Of a stretch of DNA of 64,000 bases, positions 11,775 through 22,630 are shown one piece after another. Location: positions 213,730,506 through 213,794,505 of the forward strand of contig CM055265.1 in assembly GCA_029237695.1 (NCBI GenBank), given 5' to 3'. Positions within the stretch are counted from its first letter, which is position 1; each line of letters begins with the position of its first letter. The notes beneath the pieces were generated by a model, which was given only the letters and a program-made list of their open reading frames with translations, searched no databases and was not told the DNA's origin. Made by a program: the position numbers and the translations under genes. This DNA comes from Conchocele bisecta (taxonomy: Eukaryota > Mollusca > Bivalvia > Lucinida > Thyasiridae).

Positions 11775-11866
11775 GAGGTTTGAACCACCGACCCTTCCGA
11801 GAATCGGTAATTAAATCATTGAAGTCGGCGACCTTAACCTCACGACTGTTGCGCCATTTACGACAA
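11775..11866 (-). repeat. tRNA-like sequence (probable SINE head)
   Basis: On the minus strand GTCGTGAGGTTAAGGTCGCC resembles an A box and GGTTCAAACCTCG is a good B box, with an anticodon-arm-like segment and a long variable region as in Ser/Leu-type tRNAs. Stems are imperfect, so it is more likely a tRNA-derived SINE head or pseudogene than a functional tRNA. Confidence 0.4.
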
Positions 11867-12182
11867 TCACAGTTATACAGAAGTGCTATCAGTATTACGC
11901 CACCATTTGAACGTAATAATTATTAAATTATTTGCAACTCCATCTACAACAATACCGTTACAGAGATACGCTATTGAAACAACATGTATTAGTACCCATA
12001 ACATAACAAAATGTATCATTATATATCACAGGAGATAGCTTAAAACTATATACATGTATACTAATCATAAACAGAACAATCCGCTTGGCTCGTATGAAAA
12101 TAATTCGCATGATATTGATTATCTCCCTTGCCGAAAGTAGTTCAGTGATTTATTAATTCCAAATAAGACGTGTTTGCGTAAT

Positions 12183-12290
12183 GCCATACAAACCCTAAAT
12201 AGTGGCACGCTCACTGGTGTGGGGAAACCATATATTGTTGTTTCCCCAAATAAATGGTGTCCGAATAGTTAGGGCTATTACGTTACTAGG
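12183..12290. mobile_element. M9 MITE, short copy
   Basis: CATACAAACCCTAAATAGTG and GAATAGTTAGGGCTATTA ends with a GGGGAAAC/GTTTCCCC inner pair. Confidence 0.5.
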
Positions 12291-12323
12291 ATTTACCCAC
12301 ACAGACTGATATACCATTTGTAT

Positions 12324-12564
12324 TTAACCCTTAGACCGCTATCTTACTTTTTTGTCGTCTGCTGTTTATTTTCTATTTTCCAATTTTATCATCAAAAACA
12401 TGCTTTGACAGCACTTTAGAATAATTTACAACATGCTTTGACAGCACTTGAGAATCATTGGAAATGATTCTGAAGTCCTGTCAAACCATGTTTTTATTGA
12501 GAAATAAGGCAAGATACAAAAAAAACAACAGAGTGAGTTGGAGAGAGTTGCGGTCTAAGGGTTA
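12324..12564. mobile_element. PB1 MITE
   Basis: TTAA-CCCTTAGACCGC / GCGGTCTAAGGG-TTAG; inner TTTGACAGCACTTGAGAATC and its inverse around GGAAATGATTCTGAAG. Confidence 0.8.
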
Positions 12565-13048
12565 GTTCATGACTAATTGGGTTCTTGGCGAGTGACGAAA
12601 GACCTGAGAATGTTTTTCCAATACAAAACTAAACAGTGTAGGCCCATATCTGACTACACAGATTCACAGCCATCTGGGGCTACACTGATGACCACCTCTG
12701 GAGCTCCGGGGGTGGTGGATGGGCCCCTGGACCCGTTACAGATACTGGTTGCTTCACAGCCTCAGAAAGATTTTTGATTATTGCATGTTCTAGTATGTTT
12801 GGACAACAACTAGCTTCTGGGCAAAGAGTTTTGGATCAAACCGTATTTGTGAAAATTTACATATTGCAATAAGTTTGTCATCGCTTGACTGTGTTTTGTT
12901 AGTAGAGCATTTGTATAATATAATGTCTGCTCATTCATGCACGGAAAATGGCGGACCTGATTTACATAAAAAATCCTGTTGGCTCCAAAAAATGGGGTTC
13001 GTACGAACACATCGTACCTCCCCTGCTGACCCCCTCGCAATATTTCGC

Positions 13049-13194
13049 TGCACTGTTCGCCATGCCATCAATGAAATACCTGTCATGCTTCTAACAAGGA
13101 ATATACATGATCATCAAGTTATGTGCTTGTACTAGTTGATCAGGAGCTACACTGGTCACAAATCCCATAAACACCATTTCTCCAGTGACAGCGA
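13049..13194. mobile_element. M3 MITE, right-hand part
   Basis: GTTCGCCATGCCATCAATGA, CATGCTTCTAACAAG, TTGATCAGGAGCTACACTGG and the terminal CCATTTCTCCAGTGACAG. The 27-bp minisatellite grows directly out of this terminus. Confidence 0.65.
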
Positions 13195-14044
13195 TGTTTA
13201 TTGCTCTCTCCAGTGACAGCATGTTTATTGCTCTCGCCAGTGACAATATGTTTATTGCTCTCTCCAGTGACAACATGTTTATTGCTCTCTCCAGTGACAA
13301 CATGTTTATTACTCTCTCCAGTGACAGCATGTTTATTGCTCTCTCCAGTGACAGCATGTGTATTACTCTCTCCAGTGACAGCATGTTTATTGCTCTCTCC
13401 AATGACAGCATGTTTATTGTTCTCTCCAGTGACAACATGTGTATTGCTCTCTTCAGTGACAACATGTTTATTGCTCTCTCCAGTGACAGCATGTTTATTG
13501 CTCTCTCCAGTGACAGCATGTTTATTGCTCTCACCAGCGACAACATGTTTATTGCTCTCTCCAGTGACAGCATGTGTATTGCCCTCGCCAGCGACAACAT
13601 GTTTATTGCTCTCTCCAGTGACAGCATGTTTATTGCTCTCACCAGTGACAACATGTTTATTGCTCTCTCCAGTGACAGCATGTGTATTGCTTTCGCCAGC
13701 GACAGCATGTTTATTGCTCTCTTCAGTGACAGCATGTTTATTGCTCTCACCAGTCACAACATGTTTATTACTCTCTCCAGTGACAGCATGCTTATTGCTC
13801 TCTCCAGTGACATCATGTTTATTACTCTCTCCAATGACAGCATGTTTATTGCTCTCTCCAGTGACAGCATGTTTATTGCTCTCTCCAGTGACAACATGTT
13901 TATTGCTCTCTCCAGTGACAACATGTTTATTACTCTCTCCAGTGACAACATGTTTATTACTCTCTCCAGTGACAGCATGTTTATTGCTCTCTCCAGTGAC
14001 AGCATGTGTATTGCCCTCGCCAGTGACAACATGTTTATTGCTCT
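13177..14044. repeat. 27-bp minisatellite, about 32 units
   Basis: Unit CAGTGACAGCATGTTTATTG + CTCTCTC. Because 27 is divisible by 3 the array is open in several frames on both strands, which is a by-product. Its first unit carries the variant CAGCGATG, seen again only in the remnant at 15324..15362. Confidence 0.95.
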
Positions 14045-14146
14045 TTCAGTGGGTGGTGGTCGGGCAACGAGACTGCGTAAATTAACGGTAGTGGTTCCTC
14101 CTTATAGGAATCGCTATTTGCCTGGTTTGGCCCTCCGGTACTTTTT

Positions 14147-14952
14147 GGCGGGAGACATACTGTCTCCACGCTATTGGGATCGTGATTCTGGCCGTTTGCA
14201 CGGGTCTACTTTCGGAAGTGGCTCTCTGTTCATCGGGGGACGTCTCAATAGGCTCAATTTGCGTTCGCAATTAACAACAGTCAGGTGACATTTAAAGTCA
14301 GCGAGTGAACTGAAAGCAAGTTATTAATCGCAACGGCAATGCTCAACATTATGTGTAAAATAGTTGGCATGCCCAACTTTACTTTTGAAGAGAACAAATT
14401 GCTGTTATTGAGACGCCCCCCCCGTATCACTATTGGGATCGTGATTCTCTGTTCATCGGGGGACGTCTCAATAGGCTCAATTTGCGTTCGCAATTAACAA
14501 CAGTCGGGTGACATTTAAAGTCAGCGAGTGAACTGAAAGCAAGTTATTAATAGCAACGGCAATGCTCAACATTATGTGTAAAATAGTTGGCATGCCCAAC
14601 TTTACTTTTGAAGAGAACAAATTGCTGTTATTGAGACGCCCCCCGTATCATGTACCACGCAGTCGCAATGCGACGTGGAAGGCCATTTCTTTTTCATATT
14701 GTGGTTTACGGGCGATTTTCGAAAAATTACCCTCTGGGTGAGCGAAACAAAATTCATAAAAACATTTTGCCGTTCATGCAGCATACATGTATGTAGGCCT
14801 ACGTCCAGTCATAATTTTTAAATTATTGAAATTTTGAAACTGATCAAGTTCTCCAAATTTACAGATTGTACATCCAGTAATCAACATCGAATATATTTCT
14901 AACAAGGAATTTCTGAGTATGCAAATTCTCAAGTGGCTACTTGTCTCCCGCC
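14147..14952. mobile_element. TIR element nested in SINE-A
   Basis: Inverted ends GGCGGGAGACA and TGTCTCCCGCC, 806 bp, sitting between the two halves of the SINE-A body. No coding capacity. It contains the duplicated foldback at 14222..14646. Confidence 0.55.
14222..14646. repeat. Tandem duplication, period 223 bp, of an inverted-repeat sequence
   Basis: Two nearly identical copies (CATCGGGGGACGTCTCAATA at 14231 and 14454). Each starts GGGGGACGTCTCAATA and ends TTATTGAGACGCCCCC, so each copy is itself a foldback. Confidence 0.85.
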
Positions 14953-15323
14953 AGTCAGTACTTTCAGTACTTTGATTTATCATTGGCTCTTTTGTTACCT
15001 GGGAGTTGAATTGGGTTATTGCCCATTATAAAAGTAGAAAGATTATTACTGAACCTACTGCTTTTGGGAGGGGCCAAGTGATTCTGGTGTGGCGAGGACC
15101 TGGCATCAAATTATTCTGATTTCAGGGCTGAATATATAATTTTGTTATTGTAAATATTCAGTTCTGATTTTGGGAGTTTCCCCCCCATTTGTACATGTAC
15201 TTGAAAATGTACATGTATTTGTGCAGGTAATATGTGGGATTTAGTACTAAACCCATTGACCCGGCCTTAAATGACCTTAGCTGTTGATAGGCCGTTAAAC
15301 CCCAACAAACAAACAAAACAAAA

Positions 15324-15362
15324 TTATTGCTCTCTCCAGTGACAGCGATGTTTATTGCTTCC
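15324..15362. repeat. 27-bp minisatellite remnant beyond the SINE
   Basis: TTATTGCTCTCTCCAGTGAC + AGCGATGTTTATTGCT: about 1.4 units of the array at 13177, on the far side of the insertion. Confidence 0.85.
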
Positions 15363-15564
15363 ATGTACCAGCAGCCTAATCCCCCAGATAGTGGTCAACG
15401 AATGGTGAATGGGTCATTGCTGGACATCCCCTCACTTTGGTTATTGGTTTCCTTGAGTGGCCACATTCCGCGCATTCCTTCGCAGGTCAATCACTTTGCT
15501 GTGAGGAGAAACTCTGTAAACATCAATATAAAGTCAGTCAACTGTGGATGTACATGGAACACCA

Positions 15565-15787
15565 GGGGACCTACTAAACTTAGTAGGACTAAAATTGTTG
15601 TCAGTGCAAAATTATGATAGTGTGTAAACTTCACATTAGCAATGTTTTCTTGTAAACAATTATTGGATTTACATTTATTGAGCATAGGCTGCATATGCAG
15701 CCTATGCTCAATAAATGTAAATCCATCAATTTTTCAGACGATCCTAAATTTGCACTTACAAACATTTTAGTTTAGTGAAACGGCCCC
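15565..15787. mobile_element. M4 MITE
   Basis: GGGGACCTACTAAACTTAG ... TTTAGTGAAACGGCCCCC with the same GCATAGGCTGCATATGCAGC palindrome as the 8281 copy. Confidence 0.8.
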
Positions 15788-15849
15788 CAGACTAGTGTAG
15801 TTTCATATCACTGTTACAACAGGCAATGGTTTGAAATGCATAGAAATTC

Positions 15850-15982
15850 CGAGGCTTGCCGAGCCTCATATCAAAAGATTAGTGCTCGAAAATGAAAATT
15901 TGTTCTGCAAATCTATCCCCTTAGCTGAAGTGTAGCGGTATAGATCAACCTATTGCCTATAAAGCGGAAAACGTGCAGCTAC
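15850..15982. mobile_element. M8 MITE terminus and flank
   Basis: Ends CAACCTATTGCCTATAAAG + CGGAAAACGTGCAGCTA, the M8 terminal sequence. The rest of the element is not recognisable. Confidence 0.45.
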
Positions 15983-16041
15983 AGTGCATCTTGTTTATTA
16001 CCAAAGATGGTCTGAAAAGATTCCAATTCTGGCTAGAAACA

Positions 16042-16359
16042 TTAACCCTTAGACCGCTTTCCTATTTTTTTTGTCGTCTGCTGTTTATTTTCTATTTTCC
16101 ATTTTTATCATCAAAAACATGCTTTGACAGCACTTTAGAATAATTTATAACATGCTTTGACAGCACAATTGTTGTCTGCTGTTGCGTTTATATCTTACGT
16201 TATTTCTCAATAAAAATATGGTTTGACAGCACTTCCGAATCATTTCCAATGGCAAAATGATTCTGAAGTGCTGTCAAACCATATTTTTATGGAGAAATAA
16301 CGCAAGATATAAACGCAACAGCAGACGACAATTGTTGTGAGTAGCGGTCTAAGGGTTAA
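16042..16359. mobile_element. PB1 MITE, long form
   Basis: TTAA-CCCTTAGACCGC ... GCGGTCTAAGGG-TTAA. Inside are three TTTGACAGCAC arms, one more than in the short forms, so it looks like a recombinant of two subfamilies. Confidence 0.85.
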
Positions 16360-16411
16360 GCTAGACTTTAGTGTCCATGATACAGCACAGCATCTTGGAG
16401 CAGACATTTAA

Positions 16412-16643
16412 TTAACCCTTAGACCGCTACTCACAACAATTGTTGCTTTTATATCTTGCCTTATTTCTCAATAAAACATGGTTTGACAGCACTTCAGAAT
16501 CATTTCCAATGGAAATGATTCTGAAGTGCTGTCAAAGCATGTTGTAAATTATTCTAAAGTGATGTCAAAGCATGTTTTTGATGATAAAAATAGAAAATAA
16601 ACAGCAGACGACAAAAAAAATAAGATAGCAGTCTAAGGGTTAA
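16412..16643. mobile_element. PB1 MITE, inverted relative to its neighbour
   Basis: TTAA-CCCTTAGACCGCTACT ... AGCAGTCTAAGGG-TTAA. The left arm here matches the right arm of 16042..16359, only 52 bp away, so the pair is in opposite orientation. Confidence 0.85.
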
Positions 16644-16819
16644 ACAAGTTTTTCTACTTCCCTTGAGCAAGCTGCCGATTAGACTAATTTTCCTGTGAAA
16701 TGTGAGGCATTCAGAAATGATAAGATGTCAGACTGGTACAAGTGGTGTGCTACCTGCCACTGATATTGAAGGTGCCCTGTTGATTATCCTTGTCTGTGCC
16801 ACAGTCAGAATACATTTAG

Positions 16820-17206
16820 CAGAGCTCCAGATAAGGTGCGTATTTTATGCACTTATTTCAGCTAAATACGCATTGTTTATCAAAATTGGGAGTACAAGAT
16901 ACTCACAGCAATGTGAAACTTCGCATTGATCAAATATAATAGTGGAAATACTGTAATAGAGTTGAAAACGTACTTAGTTGAGCTGCAAAATGCTTTTTGC
17001 AGCTCAACTAAGAATATTTTCAACTCTATTACAGTATAAATGTAATAATACACTCAAATAAGTGAATGTTTAAATGTGTTTTGAGCATTCGTTCCCTATT
17101 TAATAATGAAGAAAATCAATAATCCATTTGTAAAATTAAAATACGCATTTAATTTGAAATCCGGGGGTACAATACTCTTCAGACACAATGCTTATCTGGA
17201 GCTCTG
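16820..17206. mobile_element. M6 MITE
   Basis: CAGAGCTCCAGATAAGGTGC and GCTTATCTGGAGCTCTG ends; the centre TTAGTTGAGCTGCAAAATGC forms an inverted repeat. Confidence 0.8.
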
Positions 17207-17235
17207 ACTAAGATGTATGCACATTATACAGTTAT

Positions 17236-17392
17236 TTATCGGTCATTTCGGGAACAGTCAAAACGATTCCCCTAGGTGCTGTGGACGACCCGAGGCACTA
17301 TTGCCCGAGGCCGAGGGCAATAGTGCCTCGGGTCGTCCAGGGCACCGAGGGGCAATATGTTTTGACTGTTCCCGAATTGACTATCAATTAGC
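17236..17392. mobile_element. Foldback element, GGGAACAGTCAAAAC ends
   Basis: Arms TTCGGGAACAGTCAAAAC and GTTTTGACTGTTCCCGAA, centre CTATTGCCCGAGGCCGAGGG palindromic. Host of, or neighbour to, the HINE at 17401. Confidence 0.75.
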
Positions 17393-17400
17393 TGTTTTAT

Positions 17401-18065
17401 TATACCACCGGCATACAAAGTATGTCGATGGGTATATAGCTTTCGTAATTCCGTCTGTTTGTCCTGTCCGTCCGATTATCTCTGTAATGGTAAGTCGGAT
17501 TGACCTCAAACTTCATTTACTTCCTTATCATCGTCCATATTTTCATTCCATACCACACTCGTGCGGCCTTCATGTCCAAGATCAAAGTCTAATTACTTAG
17601 ATTTTTGTGTCCGTAAGATTTGCATTAAAGTTTTCTGGTACCTATTGTCTCTGCAACGGTAAGTAGGACTGACTTCAAACTTCGTATACTTCCTTATCAT
17701 CATCCATATTTTCATTCCATACCACACCCATGTGGCCTTCATGTCCAAGGTTAAGGTCAAATTACTTAGAAATTTGCATCCGTAAGATTTGCGTAAGTTT
17801 TCGGGTACCCATTATCTCTGCAACGGTAAGTCAAGTTGACTTCAAACTTCATATACCGTACTACCTTATCACCATCCATATTTTCATTCCATACTACACC
17901 CATGCGGCCTTCATGTCAAAGGTCAAGGTCAAATTACTTAGAAATGTGCGTTGAAGTTTTTTAAATATTTGCGTTGAAGTTTTTTAAATATTTGCGTTCC
18001 AATTTTTATTTGTCAGTCCAGGTGGCAGTTGGGCGTATATGTGAGCTCCTGCACACTTTCTCTAG
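17401..18065 (+). mobile_element. HINE, type TATACCACCGG
   Basis: Head TATACCACCGGCATAC ... GGGTATATAG (hairpin), short CCGT tract, three core repeats of about 170 bp (TCTGCAACGGTAAGT, TCCATATTTTCATTCCATAC, AAGGTCAAATTACTTAG) and a tail GGCGTATATGTGAGCTCC ... TCTCTAG (CTAG 18062-18065). Confidence 0.7.
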
Positions 18066-18381
18066 TTACTCAACCTGTAAACAGTGTATGTGATGTGAGG
18101 CACATCAATTGACCGATCCACATTTAATTTTGTGACGTACTCTTCAACAAAAATCATGACGTCATGATTTTTCAAGGGTGAAATAGTTTTGACTATTGCC
18201 TGAGCATGTGGAACTAATGCCCAGGCATGCAGAACTATTGCCCAGGCACGTCAAAACCCAGAGAATTAGTCAAAACAATGGAATATAGTGAGTTGGGTAA
18301 TAATTTGAAATATCTCTATAGGGTGTAAAACAGCGTGTTTCTTCCATCTGTCCGTCGATCGTAGATTATTATGACTACTAG
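18066..18381. other. Intron sequence with a perfect palindrome
   Basis: AAAATCATGACGTCATGATT at about 18150-18171 is a perfect palindrome containing TGACGTCA (a CRE-like octamer, probably incidental). GACTATTGCC and AACTATTGCCCAGGCA units follow. No exon seen. Confidence 0.5.
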
Positions 18382-18413
18382 CTGCACGTTTCCCACTTTA
18401 TAGGCAATAGGTT
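18382..18413. mobile_element. M8 MITE terminal fragment at the array edge
   Basis: TAGCTGCACGTTTCCCACTT + TATAGGCAATAGGTTG, directly followed by the first 32-bp unit. Confidence 0.6.
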
Positions 18414-20893
18414 GCAATACATCTCTACACCACAGACAATGGTATACAATATATCTCTACACCACAGACAACGCTATACAATATATCTCTACACCACAGA
18501 CAACGCTATACAATATATCTCTACACCACAGACAACGCTATACAATATACCTCTACACCACAGACAACGCTATACAATATATCTCTACACCACAGACAAC
18601 GCTATACAATATATCTCTACACCACAGACAACGCTATACAATATATCTCTACACCACAGACAATGCTATACAATATACCTCTACACCACAGACAACGCTA
18701 TACAATATATCTCTACACCACAGACAATGCTAATGCTATACAATATATCTCTACACCACAGACAACGCTATACAATATATCTCTACACCACAGACAACGC
18801 TATACAATATATCTCTACACCACAGACAACGCTATACAATATATCTTTACACCACAGACAATGCTATACAATATATCTCTACACCACAGACAATGCTATA
18901 CAATATATCTTTACACCACAGACAACGCTATACAATATATCTCTACACCACAGACAACGCTATACAATACATCTCTACACCGCACAACGCTACAATATAT
19001 ATCTACACCACAGACAATGCTATACAATATATCTCTACACCACAGACAACGCTATACAATATATATATACACCACAGACAACCACAGACAACGCTATACA
19101 ATATATATATACACCACAGACAACCACAGACAACGCTATACAATATATCTCTACACCACAGACAACGGTATACAATATATATATACACCACAGACAACGG
19201 TATACAATACATCTCTACACCACAGACAACGCTATACAATACATCTCTACACCACAGACAACGCTATACAATACATCTCTACACCACAGACAACGCTATA
19301 CAATACATCTCTACACCACAGAGAACGCTATACAATATATCTCTACACCACAGACAACGGCTATACAATACATCTCTACACCACAGACAATGCTACAATA
19401 TATCTCTACACCACAGACAACGCTACAATATATCTCTACACCACAGACAACGCTATACAATACATCTCTACACCACAGACAACGCTATGCAATATATCTC
19501 TACACCACAGACAACGCTACAATATATCTACACCACAGACAACGCTATACAATATATATCTACACCACAGACAATGCTATACAATATATCTCTACACCAC
19601 AGACAACGCTATACAATATATCTCTACACCACAGACAACACTATACAATACATCTCTACACCACAGACAACGGTCCACAGACAACGGTATACAATACATC
19701 TCTACACCACAGACAACGGTATACAATACATCTCTACACCACAGACAACGCTATACAATATATCTCTACACCACAGACAACGCTACAATATATCTCTACA
19801 CCACAGACAACGGTATACAATATATCTCTACACCACAGACAACGCTATGCAATATATCTCTACACCACAGACAACGCTATACAATATATCTCTACACCAC
19901 AGACAACGCTATACAATATATCTCTACACCGCAGACAACGCTATACAATATATCTCTACACCACAGACAACGCTATACAATACATCTCTACACCACAGAC
20001 AACGGTATACAATACATCTCCACACCACAGACAATGCTATACAATATATCTCTACACCACAGACAACGCTACAATATATCTCTACACCACAGACAATGCT
20101 ACAATATATCTCTACACCACAGACAACGGTATACAATATATCTCTACACCACAGACAACGCTATACAATACATCTCTACACCACAGACAACGGTATACAA
20201 TATATCTCTACACCACAGACAACGGTATACAATATATCTCTACACCACAGACAATGCTACAATATATCTCTACACCACAGACAACGCTATACAATATATC
20301 TCTACACCACAGACAACGGTATACAATATATCTCTACACCACAGACAACGGTATACAATATATCTCTACACCACAGACAACGGTATACAATACATCTCTA
20401 CACCACAGACAATGCTACAATATATCTCTACACCACAGACAACGCTATACAATATATCTCTACACAGACAACGTATACAATATATCTCTACACCACAGAC
20501 AACGCTATACAATACATCTCTACACCACAGACAACGCTATACAATATATCTCTACACCACAGACAACGCTATACAATATATCTCTACACCATAGACAACG
20601 GTATACAATATATCTCTACACCACAGACAACGCTATACAATATATCTCTACACCACAGACAATGCTATACAATATATCTCTACACCACAGACAACGCTAT
20701 ACAATATATCTCTACACCACAGACAACGCTATACAATACATCTCTACACCACAGACAATGGTATACAATACATCTCTACACCACAGACAACGGTATACAA
20801 TACATCTCTACACCACAGACAACGGTATACAATATATCTCTACACCACAGACAACGGTATACAATATATCTCCACACCACAGACAATGCTATA
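18410..20893. repeat. 32-bp minisatellite, about 77 units
   Basis: Unit ACACCACAGACAACGCTATA + CAATATATCTCT, variants AACGGTATAC, AATGCTATAC and ACATCTCT, some units shortened (CGCTACAATATA). Not divisible by 3, so the frames cycle (three units give 32 codons); the resulting long ORFs are not proteins. Confidence 0.97.
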
Positions 20894-21868
20894 CAGTCAG
20901 AATTTGTTACAACGGCATAGTTCGTCAGAGATGAATCTGCCGTTATAACGAATATGCCGGTATAAAGAATCGGCGATTTTCTCCTCGCTATCAGACTCGT
21001 GATAATTCCGGTAATTGGAACATGTCGGTAATTGGTAACCACGCATTGTATCTACGCTATTTGCTGTCATTTGCTGAAATTGTTTCTTTATTGTTAGCAA
21101 TTCGCAAACATGTGCATTTATAAAAGAAACACATATTTTAATAAACAGTTTGTTTTAATTTACATGCTAAAATTTATAAAATTGCAAAGCAAAAACATGT
21201 AGAGTGGTTTCCCTTTAAATATTTACATGACGATTCGTCCCTATCTGAACTCGCCCCAGAGGCAATGCTACACAATAATTATTTAAATTGTTCACGATTA
21301 TATTTTTTTATTTACAATCTATCGGTCCTTGCTGGATTTAATCACTTGTAAATTTAGTTGCTAACTGTTCATTTCTTACGTTAATTGCCGCGATTTATGA
21401 CAGCAGGTCGGGGTTAATCAGCTGTGAAATTGTTTAGATATGGTCAGTGACTGGTTCCGTAATATCGGTTTCCGGCACGTAATGCCGGATAACAGAGCAG
21501 AGCAGATAACAGAGCTGGTACCAGCGACGCCGGGTACCAGCGATGCCAGGTACCGGCGCCGTTATCATGGTTATGACGCACATTATATGGTCAATGACTG
21601 GTTCCCGAATATCGGTTTCCGTAATGCCGGATAACAGAGCTGGGTCACAGCGCTGGTACCAGCGACGCCGGGTACCGGCGCCGTTATAACGCACATTAAA
21701 TAAGACTTAAACTGTGTATTCGTTTGCGGGAATTCCCTGCCGGTGCCGGAAGCCGAATTTGCCGGTATATCGAGCAGATTAAAGAGCATGCCGATTGGTT
21801 TGGCGGCTTATTGTGCCGGGAGGCGAATATGCCGCTATAACGTGTGCCGCTGTAACGAATTCTGACTG
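20894..21868. mobile_element. Tc1/mariner-type non-autonomous element in the 32-bp array
   Basis: 975 bp with inverted ends CAGTCAGAATTTGTTACAAC and GTAACGAATTCTGACTG, flanked by TA on both sides (20892-20893, 21869-21870). Removing the insert plus one TA restores AATGCTATACAATATAT of a normal unit. CAG ends and TA target fit the Tc1/mariner superfamily, perhaps pogo/Tigger-like. An internal duplication (near 21434 and 21583) contains GGTACCAGCGACGCCGGGTA. No transposase. Confidence 0.8.
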
Positions 21869-21936
21869 TACAATATATCCCTACACCACAGACAACGCTA
21901 TACAATACATCTCTACACCACAGACAACGGTATACA
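21869..21936. repeat. 32-bp minisatellite, two units beyond the insertion
   Basis: TACAATATATCCCTACACCA and the following unit continue the array of 18410..20893. Confidence 0.9.
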
Positions 21937-21998
21937 TTTGCGGAATACCTTTTCATTTTGCGCACTAACATTTGAAATTTTAGCTTCTAACTTGTATT

Positions 21999-22200
21999 AA
22001 AGGCACATGCCCGCTCAGTAGGCACAAACTGTTCTTTATATGAATTAAATATAATTGTGTCACTATTCCACCAGTTCTAAACATTACGAGTGCCCAGTTT
22101 ACAGATATAATCATTTAGTAAGATAATTATTTATTTTACTGATAGTAATTCACGGTGGTATGAGGCTATTTTAATATGCAAATGAGGCATGCTATTTTTA
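21999..22200. mobile_element. M7 MITE, left part, split by a HINE
   Basis: AAAGGCACATGCCCGCTCAG ... AAATGAGGCATGCTATTTTT matches the first 200 bp of the intact M7 copy at 6487 and resumes at 24152. Confidence 0.85.
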
Positions 22201-22298
22201 TGCCACCGGGTTTCGAAGAAACGGGTGGCATATAGTATTTGGACCGTCCGTCTGTCTGTCCGTCCGTCCGTCCGTCTGTCCGTCCGTCCGTCCGTCCG

Positions 22299-22468
22299 GG
22301 CACACATGAGGGTACTTATGTGGCTAGCCCCACAGGGTTATGGACTTGTTAAAGGATAGGGTTGGTTACAATTAGCCACCTAAAAAATCGTTTTATGTGG
22401 CTAAAAATCGTTTTATGTGGCTAATATTTAACATGTGATAAGCCACATAAGTACCCTAATGTAAGAAC
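22299..22468. mobile_element. TIR element A inside a CCGT microsatellite
   Basis: AGGGTACTTATGTGGCT (22309-22325) and AGCCACATAAGTACCCT (22441-22457) are perfect inverted repeats; CCGT tracts abut both sides. A near-identical copy in reverse orientation lies at 40841..41008. Confidence 0.8.
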
Positions 22469-22504
22469 GTCCGTCCGTCCGTCCGTCCGTCCGTCCGTCC
22501 GCAC

Positions 22505-22630
22505 ACACGAATGGGTACTTGTTGTAAGCGTACGGGGATCTTATTGGGTAGGGTTAGGATAGTGTTGGTTACTCTTGTTGGGTATTTTTATACAGTAAAA
22601 ACCCAACAAGTATTCATTGGTAGGAACGTG
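22505..22630. mobile_element. TIR element B inside a CCGT microsatellite
   Basis: ATGGGTACTTGTTG (22511-22524) and CAACAAGTATTCAT (22603-22616), then TGGTAGGAACG before CCGTCCGTCC. The interior shares GGGTAGGGTTAGGATAGTG with the others in spirit. Confidence 0.65.

Larger units (their letters stand above)
14035..15333 (+). mobile_element. SINE-A insertion in the 27-bp array, with 10-bp target duplication
   Basis: TTATTGCTCT occurs directly before (14035-14044) and after (15324-15333) the insert. The body starts GGTGGTGGTCGGGCAACG and GGTAGTGGTTCCTCC, as in the copy at 47882, and ends ...GACCTTAGCTGTTGATAGG + CCGTTAAACCCC and a CAAACAAAC tail. The body is itself split by a TIR element (14147..14952). 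Confidence 0.8.

Noticed and set aside
13190..14044. CRISPR-like regular repeat array
   Set aside because: Units are contiguous without unique spacers, and the context is an animal intron; the same holds for the 32-, 36- and 45-bp arrays.
13185..14288. Open frames of 200-370 codons on both strands
   Set aside because: The 27-bp unit is a multiple of 3 and lacks stops in several frames; the frame runs on into SINE sequence.
18150..18172. TGACGTCA as a cAMP-response element
   Set aside because: It is the centre of a perfect palindrome in repeat-rich intron DNA; nothing links it to a promoter.
18412..20934. Open frame of 840 codons on the + strand
   Set aside because: It is the 32-bp minisatellite read through in rotating frames (32-residue cycle from three units); equivalent frames exist in parallel and end where the mariner-like element begins.
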